From: Eriocheir sinensis
Taxonomy: Eukaryota > Arthropoda > Malacostraca > Decapoda > Varunidae
Reading direction: 5' to 3'
Length of the DNA stretch: 64,000 bases
Assembly (NCBI RefSeq): GCF_024679095.1
Contig: NC_066549.1
Span: forward strand, 6,118,920 to 6,182,919
How positions within the stretch are numbered: the first letter of the stretch is position 1; every line of letters starts with the position of its first letter. Both the position numbers and the translations under genes were made by a program. Positions 11,084 to 22,018 of the stretch are shown piece after piece. Below the pieces are notes generated by a model. That model saw nothing but the letters and a program-made list of their open reading frames with translations. It was not told the origin of the DNA and did not search any database.

Positions 11084-11260
11084 AGATACAGATACACAGA
11101 TAAATAAATAGATAGATAGATAGATATAAACAGAAACAAACATAAAAAAAGAAAATTACAAACAGAAAACACAGAGAAAAACAAAAATAAAAACATAAAA
11201 ACCGGTACAGAGAAAGACAAACAAACGCAAGCGCCCACACAGACTGAGACTTAGCACAGA
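11039..11260. repeat. (GT)n microsatellite followed by GATA and A-rich tetranucleotide sequence
   Basis: GT run at 11039-11080, then GATA units at 11100-11125, then an AAAC/ACAG-rich degenerate stretch to about 11260. Confidence 0.93.
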
Positions 11261-11340
11261 CAGACGGATGGAGATGGCGAGAGAGGAAGAGCGTAGGTCG
11301 GTAATTACCTCATTTTTCAGAGTTCTTTGGCGCTCTCCAT

Positions 11341-11368
11341 GTCCCCCCCTCCCCCCCCCCCTCCTAAG
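11341..11368. repeat. C-homopolymer block
   Basis: Two C-runs of 7 and about 12 bases separated by a single T. The minus strand would be G-quadruplex-prone. Confidence 0.9.
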
Positions 11369-11455
11369 AACGTGAGCTTTCATCATTCCTCTTTTTTTTC
11401 TTTTGTCCCATCTCGTCAGTATTTCCCCTTAAACATAAGAACATAGACCCTAAGC

Positions 11456-11790
11456 TCACCTAATATCGCTGTCCATGAATTTATCTAGTCTATTTTTGAA
11501 TGTGACAATTGTGGCTGCACTCACACACATGACTAAGCCTATTCCACTCATCCACCACCCTGTTAGTAAACCAATTTTTTTGCTATGTCCTGTTGAATCT
11601 GAATTTATCCAGTTTAAACCCATTACTTCGTGTCCTACCCGGTTCTCTTACCAACAAAACCTTATGAATGTCTCCCTTATTAAAGCCCTTCATCCATTTA
11701 TAAACCTCGATCATGTCTCCACGCACCCTTCGCCTTTCTAGAGAATGCAAGTTTAACTGTTTGAGTCTTTCCTCGTATATTCGAGAGCTT
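11456..11790 (-). pseudogene. C-terminal relic of a CR1-like non-LTR reverse transcriptase
   Basis: Minus-strand translation from about 11787 reads RIYEERLKQLNLHSLERRR, then VRGDMIEVYKWMKGFNK, then KNWFTNRVVDEWNRL, and ends TFKNRLDKFMDSDIR with a stop at 11456-11458. The order LERRRxRGDxIExxK, then F..NRVVxxWN.L, then FKNRLD is the usual C-terminal thumb/tail of CR1/Jockey-clade reverse transcriptases. One in-frame stop precedes KNWF and one frameshift follows NRL, so it is dead. The 3' flank continues with a CTTATGTT-type sequence that resembles a LINE 3' end. Confidence 0.8.
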
Positions 11791-11809
11791 CATTTTTTCT
11801 GTTATATTC

Positions 11810-11996
11810 TTTTCTCTTTTTTTTTTTTTTTTTGCTGATGTTCGTAAAGGAGGGATTTTTATTTTGCTGTTGTGTGCTGGGAAAAGGGTTTGGTGAATAT
11901 GAGAAGGATAATAAGGAGTGTTTTCAACTTGGTATCAATGCTTCTCTTTTTTTTTTTTATCATCGTCACCATTATCTTTATCATCAGGTTTGTATA

Positions 11997-12051
<55 letters not shown>

Positions 12052-12325
12052 GTTATTACTATTCTTATTTTTATTATTTTTCTTTACTCGTTCCTCCTTC
12101 TCCTCCTCCTCCTCCTCCTCCCCCTTCTCCTCATTATCATCCTCATCCTCTCTTCCTCTGTGCCTTTCTTCTCTATTTTTCCGCCGGATTAATCGCTTCT
12201 TCTCTTCCTTTCTCTTTCTTTTCCCTTTCCTTTGCTTTCCTCCTCTTCCCTTCCTTCCTTACGGGCACACCGACCCACTCTTTCCTCCTCCTCCTCCTCC
12301 TCCTCCTCCATCAAGAGTAAACTGA
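11810..12325. repeat. T-run, (ATT)n array and pyrimidine tract
   Basis: A T-homopolymer lies at about 11817-11833. A perfect ATT array spans about 11998-12052. A CCT/CTT-rich pyrimidine tract runs from 12080 to 12310. Frames through it are poly-Ile, poly-Leu or poly-Tyr. Confidence 0.95.
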
Positions 12326-12715
12326 GGGTACGTACCGAAGTGCTTTCATCTGCTTTGCCAGCACTTAAGTGGCTGTCAAGCAGATTAAATTACTAAAGCG
12401 GGCAACCTCGTAGTGAGCTAATAATAGGTTTACTCTTGCCTGCCTTTTCATTTTTCCTCTTCCTCGTCCTCCTCCTCTTTTTTTCCCCCCTGCATATCAT
12501 CATTATCATTATTCATTATTATCATCAGGATTATTGAGATAGCTATGATTTATTTTTGAAGCTTCATGTTTTACTTTATTTTATTCTTAATGCAAATAAA
12601 AAAAGAGAAAAGCGGGGCTGCAGAGTCTGATGCCGACTATTATGTATGACTTCAGTATTCCTTCTTCTTGCTGTTGTTTTTCATTGTATTACAACCTAAC
12701 TTTAATTCATATGAT
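12326..12715. other. Unassigned sequence
   Basis: Contains a small CCT patch and an ATT/ATC patch near 12500. No gene seen. Confidence 0.5.
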
Positions 12716-12798
12716 TCTTTTTTTTTCAACAAAGGAGACAGCTCAAGGGCACAAAAAAGGAAACAATAATAAAAAAGCCCGCTACTCGCTGCTCCTAT
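12716..12798 (-). mobile_element. Family A copy
   Basis: Reverse orientation: T-run, then the complement of the GAGCTGTCTCCTTTGTTG segment, then GCCCGCTACTCGCTGCTCCT. 5' truncated. Confidence 0.85.
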
Positions 12799-12848
12799 TA
12801 ATTCACTAACATTCACTATGATTCACTGACATTGTACTTTAATTATTG

Positions 12849-12850
12849 AT

Positions 12851-12900
<50 letters not shown>
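12849..12900. repeat. (CA)n microsatellite
   Basis: Perfect CA run of about 50 bases. Confidence 0.98.
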
Positions 12901-12903
<3 letters not shown>

Positions 12904-13246
12904 GTAAGGTTTTATAGAGAACATTCACCGCATTCGGGGTGGTGATGGCGGTCGATTCAGTGGACAATTTCCGCCACAAAAAAAACTCCTAAACACCTAC
13001 AGATAATCCATGTACTGTCGGAGGCATTAAAAGGAAGGTTGCGAGAGGAAGCCTTCACAAGCGTTTCAAGATCACCACCAAAGCTATAGGACTGGATTAC
13101 GTGTTTTCCTGTTTCTTAACGTTAAATTTTTGGTTGGTCAATTTCCCTCAAGCAATATATAGCAATAGAAGCAAGTATGTAAGAGAGGGGGGGATTTCAT
13201 CTAGGCTTCAAGATAAATAATATAAATAAGGATAAATAACTATAGA

Positions 13247-13370
13247 AGATGGCGGCACTATAAACACTTGCCTGCGCCATGATGGGCTGGGGCCGAATAC
13301 CATCCAGGCTCCTCAAGCAAACCTACCGGCGCTAAAGGCGTAGACGTAAAAAAAAAAAAAGAAAAAAAAA
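13247..13370 (+). mobile_element. SINE family D, 3' portion
   Basis: Contains GATGGCGGCACTATAAACAC, TTGCCTGCGCCATGATGGGC and GGGGCCGA, then CATCCAGG, CTCAAGCAAACCTACCGGCG and GGCGTAGACGT followed by an A-run of about 13. The same order recurs at 31819, 53825, 55992 and, inverted, at 62550. The full-length member at 55792-56340 has a tRNA-like head, so this copy is 5' truncated. Confidence 0.82.
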
Positions 13371-13660
13371 GAAAGACAAGAAAAATAGATAACTAGAAAT
13401 ATGAAGTAATAAAAACAATCATACTCTTAAGTTGTGTATATATAAACAGAGAATGGGAGGCTTTCAAATCTGCTTCAACATAAATAGTAAATGATATGTG
13501 AGTGACAAATAAAAAAATAAATAATAAAAAATAAATAAAATAATAAAAGCAAGTATAATTCTAAGTCGTATGTATATGAAAGAATGAAACTCAAAACTGC
13601 TTCAGCGTTGAGGGCAGCACTGGAGGGTCTGATACGGTTAAAAACAGACAGAAGAACCCG
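13371..13660. other. Unassigned AT-rich sequence
   Basis: AAATA-rich stretch near 13500-13550. No gene seen. Confidence 0.5.
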
Positions 13661-13909
13661 TTAACCCCTTCAATGTGAGTTTCCTATAAGAAGACATCAC
13701 CAAGCTACAGGAATGGAACAAAAAGTGGCTGCTACAATTCAATGAAGAAAAATGTAAAGTCCTGCACCTTGGGAGGGGAAATCCAGCATACCAATACCAC
13801 ATGGGAAACACTGCACTATCCACCACAGAGGCAGAGAAAGAAATGGGACTATATTTTACCAGACTACCAGTAAAAGCCAAATCCGTGCCAGTCGCAGCGG
13901 ACGGGTTAA
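13661..13909 (+). mobile_element. TTAA-flanked piggyBac-like MITE carrying an RT fragment, copy 2 (best preserved)
   Basis: The element is 249 bases between TTAA at 13661 and TTAA at 13906. The left end is TTAACCCCTTCAATGTGAG. The reverse complement of the right end is TTAACCCGTCCGCTGCGACT. The plus frame is open from DITKLQEWNKKWLLQF through NEEKCKVLHLGRGNPAYQYH and EAEKEMGLYFT to the right terminus, about 70 codons. A TAA codon lies just upstream in the left end. The LQEW..KW.L.F...KCKVLHLG series is a recognised non-LTR reverse-transcriptase segment that follows the catalytic motifs. No catalytic YxDD-type box is present. Confidence 0.82.
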
Positions 13910-13942
13910 GTACAGTGGCGCCCCTTACATGCAAGCAACTTG

Positions 13943-13970
13943 ACCCCCCCCCCCTCCCCCCCCCCGCGCC
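13943..13970. repeat. C-homopolymer block
   Basis: Two C-runs of about 11 and 10 bases separated by one T, directly downstream of MITE copy 2. Confidence 0.9.
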
Positions 13971-14404
13971 CTTTCACACACTTTACCGTGGAGGTGTTCG
14001 TAATATATAAAGGAAAAAAACATTCCTATAGCTTTTTTACAACTTTTCAATAGTGTCCCGTACAGAGCTTCCATCCTCTCGTTTATGAACAAATACTATA
14101 CAAACATTAATAAGACCAACTAACTTTTTTTCATTTCCGTTTCCCTTCTTCTTCACTTTTCTTCTCCACCCAACCCAGCTATTTACCCCAACCTTTTCCA
14201 TGTACTGTCGTTTCCATTTCCTCTAAAGAATAAGCGGCGCCAGTGTCGTGTCCGTGAAGTGCTCGTTAACGGTAATGGTCTGAGGAATGTATGACAAGCT
14301 GAGCCGGTTAGCGTTTAAGTCTAATCTCCTCATTCATTTTTTATAGCGTTTAAGGTATTTATGATGCAACGCTTCTCATAATACCAGCACACTGTTCTTA
14401 GTAC
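13971..14404. other. Unassigned sequence
   Basis: No gene or repeat recognised. Confidence 0.5.
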
Positions 14405-14596
<192 letters not shown>

Positions 14597-14754
14597 CAAA
14601 ACACACAAAAAAGTTAGGGCGCGCGACCAAAACCACACGCCGAGCATTAATTAAACGGCTTTGCGTCCTTAATTATGCAATAAGGCTTTATAAGTTAATT
14701 AGAGCAGCGAGGCGACGGCAAATAACCACCCATTCACCCGATAAACATTAAAGC

Positions 14755-17100
14755 CTCGTTACCAGCAGGATGGGAGGAGAGGAGAGAAGGACGGTGAGGA
14801 GAGAGAGGCGGAGTCAAACATCTGAGTGTGGGGGGAAGTGGGAGGCTGTGAGGAGTGCAGGAGATGAGAAGGAAGATGCTGGGAGGTGGATGTAGCAAAA
14901 AGGAGTGGTGTAGGGGGACAGGTATTATGACAGGGAAGTGATGGAGGAGTGAAGTGACGTAAAGAGGAGTAAAGGAGTGGGAAGGGAGATACAAAGAGCG
15001 GTGTGAAGGAGGTTTGATACAGGACAGATACGTGAGAAATATAGTGAGAGTGGAATGACATAAAGAGAGATAAAGGAAAGTGAAGGGAGATACAAGGGAA
15101 GCTGTGAAGGAGATATATGATAGAGAGATAATGATATGACTTTTTTTACAGCAATGTAGACAGTTCAAGGGCAAAAAAAAAGGAAACAACAATGAAAAAA
15201 AAAAAAAAAGCCCGCTACTCACTGCTCCTGGAAAGAGTTCAGAGGAGTGGCCGAAAGATAGGTCAATTTAGGGAGGAGAGGTGTCCCGATAGCCTCCTGT
15301 TGAAAGAGTTCAAGTCGTAGGCAGAGATAAGAAGATATAAGAGGAGATAAGATAAAAGAATAGGGACATATGTAAGAGAAATTGTATAGGTGATGAAGGG
15401 AAGGGGAGAGATACATGGAAGAAGGGATGAAAGTAGAAGATGGAGAAACTAGGTGATGGAGGGGGAATGCAGGGAGAGAAAGGATGAAAGAAGAGAGTGA
15501 GACAGTGAAGGGAGAGGAGGAGGAATAATGAGAATAGAGATATGGATGGAATGGGAGTAAAGGAGGGAGAGAAGGGGGAACTACGATATAGACGGATAGA
15601 TGTGAGAGAAACAGAAGTGGTGATGGAGGAAGGAGAGGGATAAAGAGGTACTGAAAGACTGGTTGATGAAAGAGGGAAAGAGAAATAATAGAAACTGAGG
15701 GAGGAGACAATGATTGGGTGAATGGATGAAGGGAGAGAAAGAGGGAGACAGTGGAGAGAACACATAAGAATGGAGGGAAGAAATAATGACACAGAGAGAG
15801 AGAGAAATGGATGGAATGACAGGGGAGAGAGAGAGAGAGGGAGGGAGGGAAGGGTGGACTGTGCAAAGCCATTCAAACGAAACAATCTTAGGCTACAACG
15901 ACAAATGGTGAACGACTGAACGGACGAGAGTACAGACGGGGCGAGAGGGAGAGAGAAAGAAGGAAATAAAACAAAAAGGAAAACAAGAGAGGCAACCGGA
16001 AAAGAAGAATGTCCGAGGGGCGAGGCGTGAAATGGGAAGTGCAGGAAAGGTGACCAACAAAGAAAGAAAGTATTGAAGGAGGGCCGAGAAAAGATGAAGT
16101 TTGAGAGTAAGGGATTGCCCGCCGGAGAGTGAAGGGCGAGATGTGGGGACGAGAACTGGAAGAGGAGAGGGAAAGAAGGCATTGCTGGAAGGTGGTGAAA
16201 GATGAAAGGAGATGATGTTAGTGGTGGTGATATCTGGGTAAGGAAGGAGAGAAGGCATTGCTGGTGGGACTAAGTATGGCGAGGAAAATGGCAACAGCTG
16301 GGTGAGGGAGGAAAGAAGGAATCGCCGAAGAGTGGTGAAGGCCGAAATATGATGAGGTTATAGATGGCGACAGCAGAAGAAGGAGGGTAAGGAGTCACTG
16401 GTTGAATGTTTGAAGGTTAAGCAATGATGAGAGACGGAGAAAAAGGGAGAGGCATTGCTGGAGGGTAGTGGAGGACGAAATATGATGAGGTTAGAGGTGG
16501 CGGCAGCAGGAGAAGGAGGGAAAGAAGAAGGAGTCACTGGTGGAAAGTTTGAAGGTTAAGCAATGATGACAGACGGAGAAAAAGTGGAAAGGCATTGCTG
16601 GAAGGTGCTGAAGACTGCGAGGTGATACGAGGCGAGGGCTGGACCAAGAACGTAGCGAGGGAGAGGTGAAGGATAGAGCGATATTGAAGAGATGACACTC
16701 TGGAAGTATGACAAAGACAGACTTAATGGAAGGTGCTGTAGAAAGGGAGTGTGTGAGGGAGACCATAATGAGGGAGAGGTGTAGGATAAAGTAATGTTGG
16801 GGTGCCATAGACGGACGTAATGGGAGTAATGAGTGATAGTATGGTATGGGAGTATGTGAGGGTAAAAGTAGTAGTATGAGTTAAGTAGACCATAAATCAT
16901 AAGAGTTCCCACGCTTAAGAGTGACGTAGAGGCGGTAAAGCGTGAATAATGGAGAGGGAAAATGCGGTAAGATGAAGAATGGAGGGAGGATGAAAGAATT
17001 AAGACGGGCGGAGGAAGGGAGAGGAGGGGGAGGAGGAGGCTGAGAGTGAGGTTCTGAGGAGAGTAAAGAAAGAAAACAAGATGCATTCCCGGCGTCGTGT
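14755..17100. repeat. 2.3 kb purine-rich tract with degenerate internal tandem units
   Basis: The plus strand is dominated by A and G (GGAGA, AAGGAG, GATAGA motifs) for over two kilobases, with few C or T. Local periodicities are visible. A unit of about 103 bases with GACATAAAGAGAGATAAAGG lies at 14950-15115. A unit of 132-140 bases with GATGAGGTTA, GCAGCAG, GAGTCACTGG and CAATGATGA lies at 16345-16620. Long minus-strand Ser/Pro/Leu-rich frames (up to 290 codons) are composition artefacts. Confidence 0.9.
15141..15270 (-). mobile_element. Family A copy, nearly full length
   Basis: Reverse orientation, embedded in the purine tract. It shows GCCCGCTACTCACTGCTCCT, then GGAGTGGCCGAAAGATAGG and TCAATTT, which is the complement of the 5' start. 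The internal A-run (T-run in sense) is expanded to about 15. Confidence 0.88.
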
Positions 17101-17280
17101 GGGCCAGCCGCAAGTCTCAAAGGCCAGGAATGAAGGCTTGAAGCTGCCGGGCCGGATGCGGAAGCTGATAACCGGCTCCGATTCCTTAAGTTCCTATGAT
17201 GCTTTTAATTAGGTGGAGATCGCTTCCCCCGCCGCCCGCCCTCCCCCTCGGCGCTTCCTTCCCGATGGTTCGCTTGAGGA
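17101..17280. other. Unassigned GC-rich sequence
   Basis: GC-rich stretch between the purine tract and the 73-bp array, with no coding frame recognised. Confidence 0.5.
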
Positions 17281-18640
17281 GTGGGAATGAAGTTAGCCCG
17301 TCACGACCACCTAATATTTTTTTTTTCTTTACTGAGTTATTCTTTACTATAGGTGGAAATTAAGTCAGCTCGCCATAACCACTTGATAATGTTTTTTTTA
17401 TTTTTTTTATATATTATGAAGCTAGCTCGTCACAATCACTTGATATTCTTGTGTTTTTTTCTTTACTGGGCTATTCTTTGCTATGGGTGTCAATGAAGTC
17501 AGCTAGCCACAGACACTTTCTAATGTTTTTTTTTCTTTTTATGAAGTTAACTCGCCACAAACACTTCCAATTTTTGCGTATTTTTGTGAACTATTTCTTT
17601 GTTAATAGTGGAAATGAAGTTAACTCGCCAAAAACACTTCCAATTTTTGTGTATTTTTGTGAACTATTTCTTTGTTAATAGTGGAAATGAAGTTAATTCG
17701 CCACAAACACTTCCTATTTTTGTGTAATTTTGTGGACTATTTCTTTGTTAATAGTGGAAATGAAGCTAACTCGCCACAAACACTTCCTATTTTTGTGTAT
17801 TTTTTGTGAACTATTTCTTTGTTAATAGTGGAAATGAAGTTAACTCGCCACAAACACTTCCTATTTTTGTGTATTTTTGTGAACTATTTCTTTGTTAGTG
17901 GTGGAAATGAAGTTAATTTGCCACAAACACTTCCTATTTTTGTGTATTTTTGTGGACTATTTCTTTGTTAGTGGTGGAAATTAAGTTAACTCGCCACAAA
18001 CACTTCATATTTTTGTGTATTTTTGTGAACTATTTCTTTGTTAATGGTGTGAAATGAAGTTAACTCGCCACAAACACTTCCAATTTTTGTGCATTTTTGT
18101 GAACTATTTCTTTGCTAATGGTGGAAATGAAGTTAACTCGTCACAAACACTTCCTATTTTTGTGTATTTTTGTGAACTATTTCTTTGTTAATAGTGGAAA
18201 TGAAGTTAACTCGCCACAAACACTTCCTATTTTTGTGTATTTTTTGTGAACTATTTCTTTGTTAATAGTGGAAATGAAGTTTACTCGCCACAAACACTTC
18301 ATATTTTTGCGTATTTTTGTGGACTATTTCTTTGTTAATAGTGGAAATGAAGTTAACTCTCCACAAACACTTCCTATTTTTGTGTATTTTTTGTGAACTA
18401 TTTCTTTGTTAGTGGTGGAAATGAAGTTTACTCGCCACAAACACTTCATACATTCTTGTTTTCTTTTCTGAACTAATCGTTACTGAGGGTGGAAATGAAG
18501 TCAGCTCACCACAAACACTTAATATCTTTTGTCTTCGAAACTATTCTTTGCTAAGTGTGGAAATCAAGTTATCTCGCCACTACCACTTAATAATGTTTTT
18601 GTGTGTATATTTTTGTCACGATATGTTCTTTGCTTTGTCT
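17281..18640. repeat. 73-bp tandem satellite, about 18 units
   Basis: The unit carries GTGGAAATGAAGTTAACTCG, CCACAAACACTTCCTATTTT and TGTGAACTATTTCTTTGTTA. Starts are readable at 17608, 17681, 17754, 17828 and 17901, so the period is 73-74. Central units (about 17540-18420) are nearly identical. Units at both edges (17281-17500 and 18440-18640) are much more diverged. That gradient is what unequal crossing-over predicts. Confidence 0.97.
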
Positions 18641-18699
18641 TATGAATATGTTAAAGCAGAATGACTGATTGATTTACTGGGCTATGAATCATGGTGTCA

Positions 18700-18825
18700 C
18701 CCGAAATTGACCTCTCTTGTGGCCACTCATCTATTCTCTCTTTTATAGGACCATTGGATATTGGGCTTTATTTTCCTCGTTTACATTTGCCATAGAGTTG
18801 CCTCCTTTACAGCTAAAAAGAACTA
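18700..18825 (+). mobile_element. Family A copy, diverged
   Basis: Starts with the full 5' signature CCGAAATTGACCTCTCTTGT followed by GGCCAC. The core is degraded (ATTGGGCTTTATTTTCCTCG). It ends CTCCTTTACAGCTAAAAAG. Confidence 0.65.
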
Positions 18826-18958
18826 CTGTGGTCATATGGTGCCGAAAAATCATGACCGGTGTTAAAATCATCCACGTTTAAAAATAAAAAATAAAAAGTA
18901 GAGGAATGAACGTTGGCTTAAGTTCGCTCCTTCTGAGAAGTTAATTACCATACCAAAC

Positions 18959-19345
18959 AGAGGGTGGTCATAACGAAGTGTGGGTGGGATTGTTTGGCTT
19001 AGAGAGCGGAAGAAAATCACAGTGGCGGGAGAAATGCATCAATTATACTGAACACACGATTAAAAAAATGTGTGAAATTACTATTGCGAAAAGAGGGTGT
19101 ATAAGATGAGGTGCGGATGGGAGTGTTTGGATTAGATAACAGAGGCAAAAGAAATACAATAGCTCCACTGAACATGTTTAAATGCATCAATTATACTGAA
19201 CACACGATTAAAAAAATGTGTGAAATTACTATTGCGAAAAGAGGGTGTATAAGATGAGGTGCGGATGGGAGTGTTTGGATTAGAGAGCACATGGAAATTA
19301 CAGAGGCAAAAGAAATACAATAGCTCCACAAAACACACTTATAAT
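18959..19345. repeat. 149-bp tandem repeat, two and a half units
   Basis: AATGCATCAATTATACTGAA begins at 19032 and 19181. Both copies continue to GAGTGTTTGGATTAGA. A more diverged partial copy (AGAGGGTGGTCATAACGAAG) starts the block at 18959. Confidence 0.92.
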
Positions 19346-19531
19346 ACAATGGAGTGTGGAATGCGTGGTTCAGATTGGATTCGATATTAAAGTGGTTAAA
19401 GCATTGTATTGGAAAGTAGTGGTAAAAAACATGCTAGTCAATTAAAGGGAGAGAATATTTTCAAATCATCTTGCGACTGAAAAAAATGAAGAAACGTCTG
19501 ATTGAGTAATATTTATAGACACCAACCTGAC

Positions 19532-19533
<2 letters not shown>

Positions 19534-19582
<49 letters not shown>

Positions 19583-19694
19583 GCATTTGCATGGATATGA
19601 ATGTTTGCGTGTGTGCGAGTGAGTGAGTGAGTGAGTGAGCGAGTGAGTGAGTGAGTGAGTGAAAGAGAAAGATTGGTGGAGACATAAACGAATG

Positions 19695-19746
<52 letters not shown>
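19534..19746. repeat. Microsatellite cluster: (CT)n, (GAGT)n, (CA)n
   Basis: CT run at 19534-19579, a GAGT/GTGA tetranucleotide array with one GAGC interruption at 19616-19660, and a CA run at 19697-19746, all within 210 bases. Confidence 0.98.
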
Positions 19747-19748
<2 letters not shown>

Positions 19749-19883
19749 AGGGTAAACAGAGACTAAAGCGCAGACAGAAAATAAAGACAGACAGACAGAC
19801 TCGAAAATGTCAGATTGTTACCCAGATCGGAAGAAAGGGAGATAAAAAAATAAAAAAAAACAGAAAAGAAAAACAAGAACAAG

Positions 19884-19886
<3 letters not shown>

Positions 19887-19938
<52 letters not shown>
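19887..19938. repeat. (GA)n microsatellite
   Basis: GA run of about 52 bases, preceded by a short GACA patch and an A-rich stretch. Confidence 0.98.
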
Positions 19939-19943
<5 letters not shown>

Positions 19944-20090
19944 GGACGGTGATGGAGAGTGCCCACCTCATCAAACCACGATGGCGCTAAGTTATTGGCC
20001 GAGAGGGATTTATCGATCGCTGGCTGAAGGCTGATGAATGAGATTAGGAGGGCGGGAACCTACTCATTTTCGCCATAATGTACCGCCAGA

Positions 20091-20335
20091 ATCACCACTC
20101 CCCCCCTCCCCCACCTTGACCCCTACCCCCTCTCTCCCCCCTCCTCTAATCCCACCCCGCCCTCTCCTCCTCAACCTTTCCTCCGCCCTCACCTTCTCCT
20201 TCCTGACCCTTTCCTCCTCCGCCCTCTCCTCTTCTACCCTCCCTCCCTCCCTCCCTCTCCTCCTCCACCCATCGTCCCAACTTCAGCTCCCCCGGCCGCC
20301 CCCTCCCCGAAGTACCTGTGAGAGGGGGGTGGGGC
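20091..20335. repeat. C-rich pyrimidine block
   Basis: CCTCCC/CTCC-rich plus strand for about 240 bases. The Pro/Ser/Leu-rich open frame over it is low-complexity. Confidence 0.85.
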
Positions 20336-20484
20336 GGTACTTAATCTAATTTCGGAAGGGAGATTGGATAATATTTTGAATCTTCGGCTTAAATAAGAAA
20401 AGATAATGAAGCGGTATGATGTTCGAAGGAAACATTATTATCACGAGGAACGCTTTTTTTTATATATTAAGTCTTGAGGAGAGG

Positions 20485-21010
20485 CCGTTTAATTTATCTA
20501 CTTCGTCTTCCTTGTAAGCTTTTATCGATGTTTGTAATTGGGTCGATCTATTGGGGGTCGTGGCTTAGGGTTGAAGGTCGGTAGCTGTTCTCAGACGCTT
20601 CACTTCTAGAATTATATATAAACCCTCGAGGACACAGGTTTAGTTAATCGTCTTAATCTTTTGTTCTTGTTCGTTATACGGTCGATCTATTGGGGGTTGT
20701 GGCTTAGGGTTGAAGGTCGGTAGCTGTTCTCAGACGCTTTACTTTTAGAATTTTATATAAACCCTCGAGGACAGGTGTTTAATTAATCGGCTTTGTCTTC
20801 TGTTCTTGTTCGTTATACGGTCGATCTATTGGGGGTTGTGGCTTAGAGTTGAAGGTCGGTAGCTGTTCTCAGACGCTTTACTTTTAGAATTTTATATAAA
20901 CCCTCGAGAACAGGTGTTTAATTAATCGGCTTTGTCTTCTGTTCTTGTTCGTTATCCGGTCGATGTTTTGGGAGGTTGTGGCTTGGGGTTGAAGGTTAGT
21001 ATCCCCAGAC
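20485..21010. repeat. 139-bp tandem repeat, about 3.8 units
   Basis: GGTCGATCTATTGGGGG recurs at 20541, 20680 and 20819, with a diverged form at 20958. Each unit carries GAAGGTCGGTAGCTGTTCTC and TATATAAACCCTCGAG, except where degraded at the right edge. Confidence 0.95.
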
Positions 21011-21042
21011 GATTCACTTCTAACATCAACTATTGCGTAAGG

Positions 21043-21178
21043 TAAATTGACCCCTCTTTCGGCCACCTCATTGGATTCTTTTTAGGAGCAGCGAGTAGCG
21101 GGCTTTTTTTTATTATTGTTTCCTTTTTTTGTGCCCTTGAGCTGTCTCCTTTGTTGTAAAAAAAAGAAAAAAAAAAGG
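21043..21178 (+). mobile_element. Family A copy, full length
   Basis: Reads from AAATTGACCCCTCTTTCGGC through TTGGATTCTTTTTAGGAGCA, TAGCGGGCTTTTTTTTATTA and GCTGTCTCCTTTGTTGTAAA, with an A-rich tail of about 20. One of the least diverged copies and a good consensus template. It abuts the right end of the 139-bp array. Confidence 0.92.
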
Positions 21179-21224
21179 ATGACTAAGAGATTAACTGTGT
21201 TCTGATCAGTGCTTGTTATTTTAC

Positions 21225-21345
21225 GTTCGTGGTAATGAAGCTTTGTAAGACTACCACCAGGGTCATTAAACTACCCATGGTTATGCCCACTGCTCCTACG
21301 AGAGGCCTGTCAAATGCGTGTGGTTGGACCGGAATGTTTAAGAGT
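21225..21345 (+). repeat. Family B dispersed repeat, partial copy
   Basis: Carries ACTACCACCAGGGTCATTAA, ACTGCTCCTACGAGAGGC and CAAATGCGTG in the order seen in the fuller copies at 25011 and 51886. Confidence 0.75.
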
Positions 21346-21384
21346 AAGGCCCGACGACCAGATGCATGCACTTCCTAACGTAAC

Positions 21385-21465
21385 GTGGCGGCACTGGGGT
21401 TTGATCTGCCTCACCTTTTGCCTTAACTCCATGGCTTGACGCTTTTACCCACGAGTCCACCGCGT
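21385..21465 (-). mobile_element. tRNA-like SINE head
   Basis: The minus strand starts GCGGTGGACTCGTGGGTAAA. It has a box-B match GATCAAACC and closes with AGTGCCGC, which pairs with the start to make an acceptor-like stem of 6 pairs including G-T wobbles. The anticodon arm is not clean, so this is read as a tRNA-derived SINE head and not a working tRNA. Confidence 0.5.
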
Positions 21466-21596
21466 CGCACCCACACATATCGCGCCCTTATTTACATTTT
21501 CTATTCCATTTGCCGTCATATTTTCCATTCTGGTGAAACGAACAACTGCATTCTCATAACTAACGTAAACTGTGGAGGCTCAAATACGGTAGCTGC

Positions 21597-21645
21597 TTTT
21601 TTTTTATACAGCAGAGGAAGCAGCTCAAGGGAGTAAACAAAACAC
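21597..21645 (-). mobile_element. Family A fragment
   Basis: T-run, ATACAGCAGAGGAAGCAGCTCAA-like 3' end, then lost in an ACAA-rich stretch. Only the 3' third is present. Confidence 0.55.
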
Positions 21646-21931
21646 ACACAAACAAACATACAACGCTCACTAATCACTATTCACTCATAAGAAAATAGAA
21701 TGAGCGACCAGTGAGGAAAGGTGTGGAAGTTCCGTTAAATATTTCGTTCATTACCTTTCTTCTTTAACCTTATTACGCCTCCGAGACGGCTCATTACTAC
21801 AGGCTTGCTGGGAAACGAGTCTCGCGCTACGAACTACGTCTAAAAAAAAGAAGACATTAGAGGCTCGTGTGCTTCCCCGAAACGAATGGCCGAGGAGAAG
21901 ACGAGGCTGCCCCATCTCCGAGATTAAGGTA

Positions 21932-22018
21932 AGGGGCGGGTAAGGAAGGGATGGGTAAGGAAGGGACAGGTAAGGAAGGGACAGGTAAGGAAGGGACAGG
22001 TAAAGAAAGGTGGAGAAG
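21932..22018. repeat. 15-bp minisatellite
   Basis: GGTAAGGAAGGGACA repeated about five times, with the first and last units variant. Confidence 0.93.

Noticed and set aside
11475..11741. 88-codon plus-strand frame
   Set aside because: Shadow of the minus-strand reverse-transcriptase relic at 11456-11790.
15219..16294. Ser/Pro/Leu-rich minus-strand frames up to 290 codons
   Set aside because: They are the complement of a purine-rich tract. Composition alone removes stop codons, and no domain is present.
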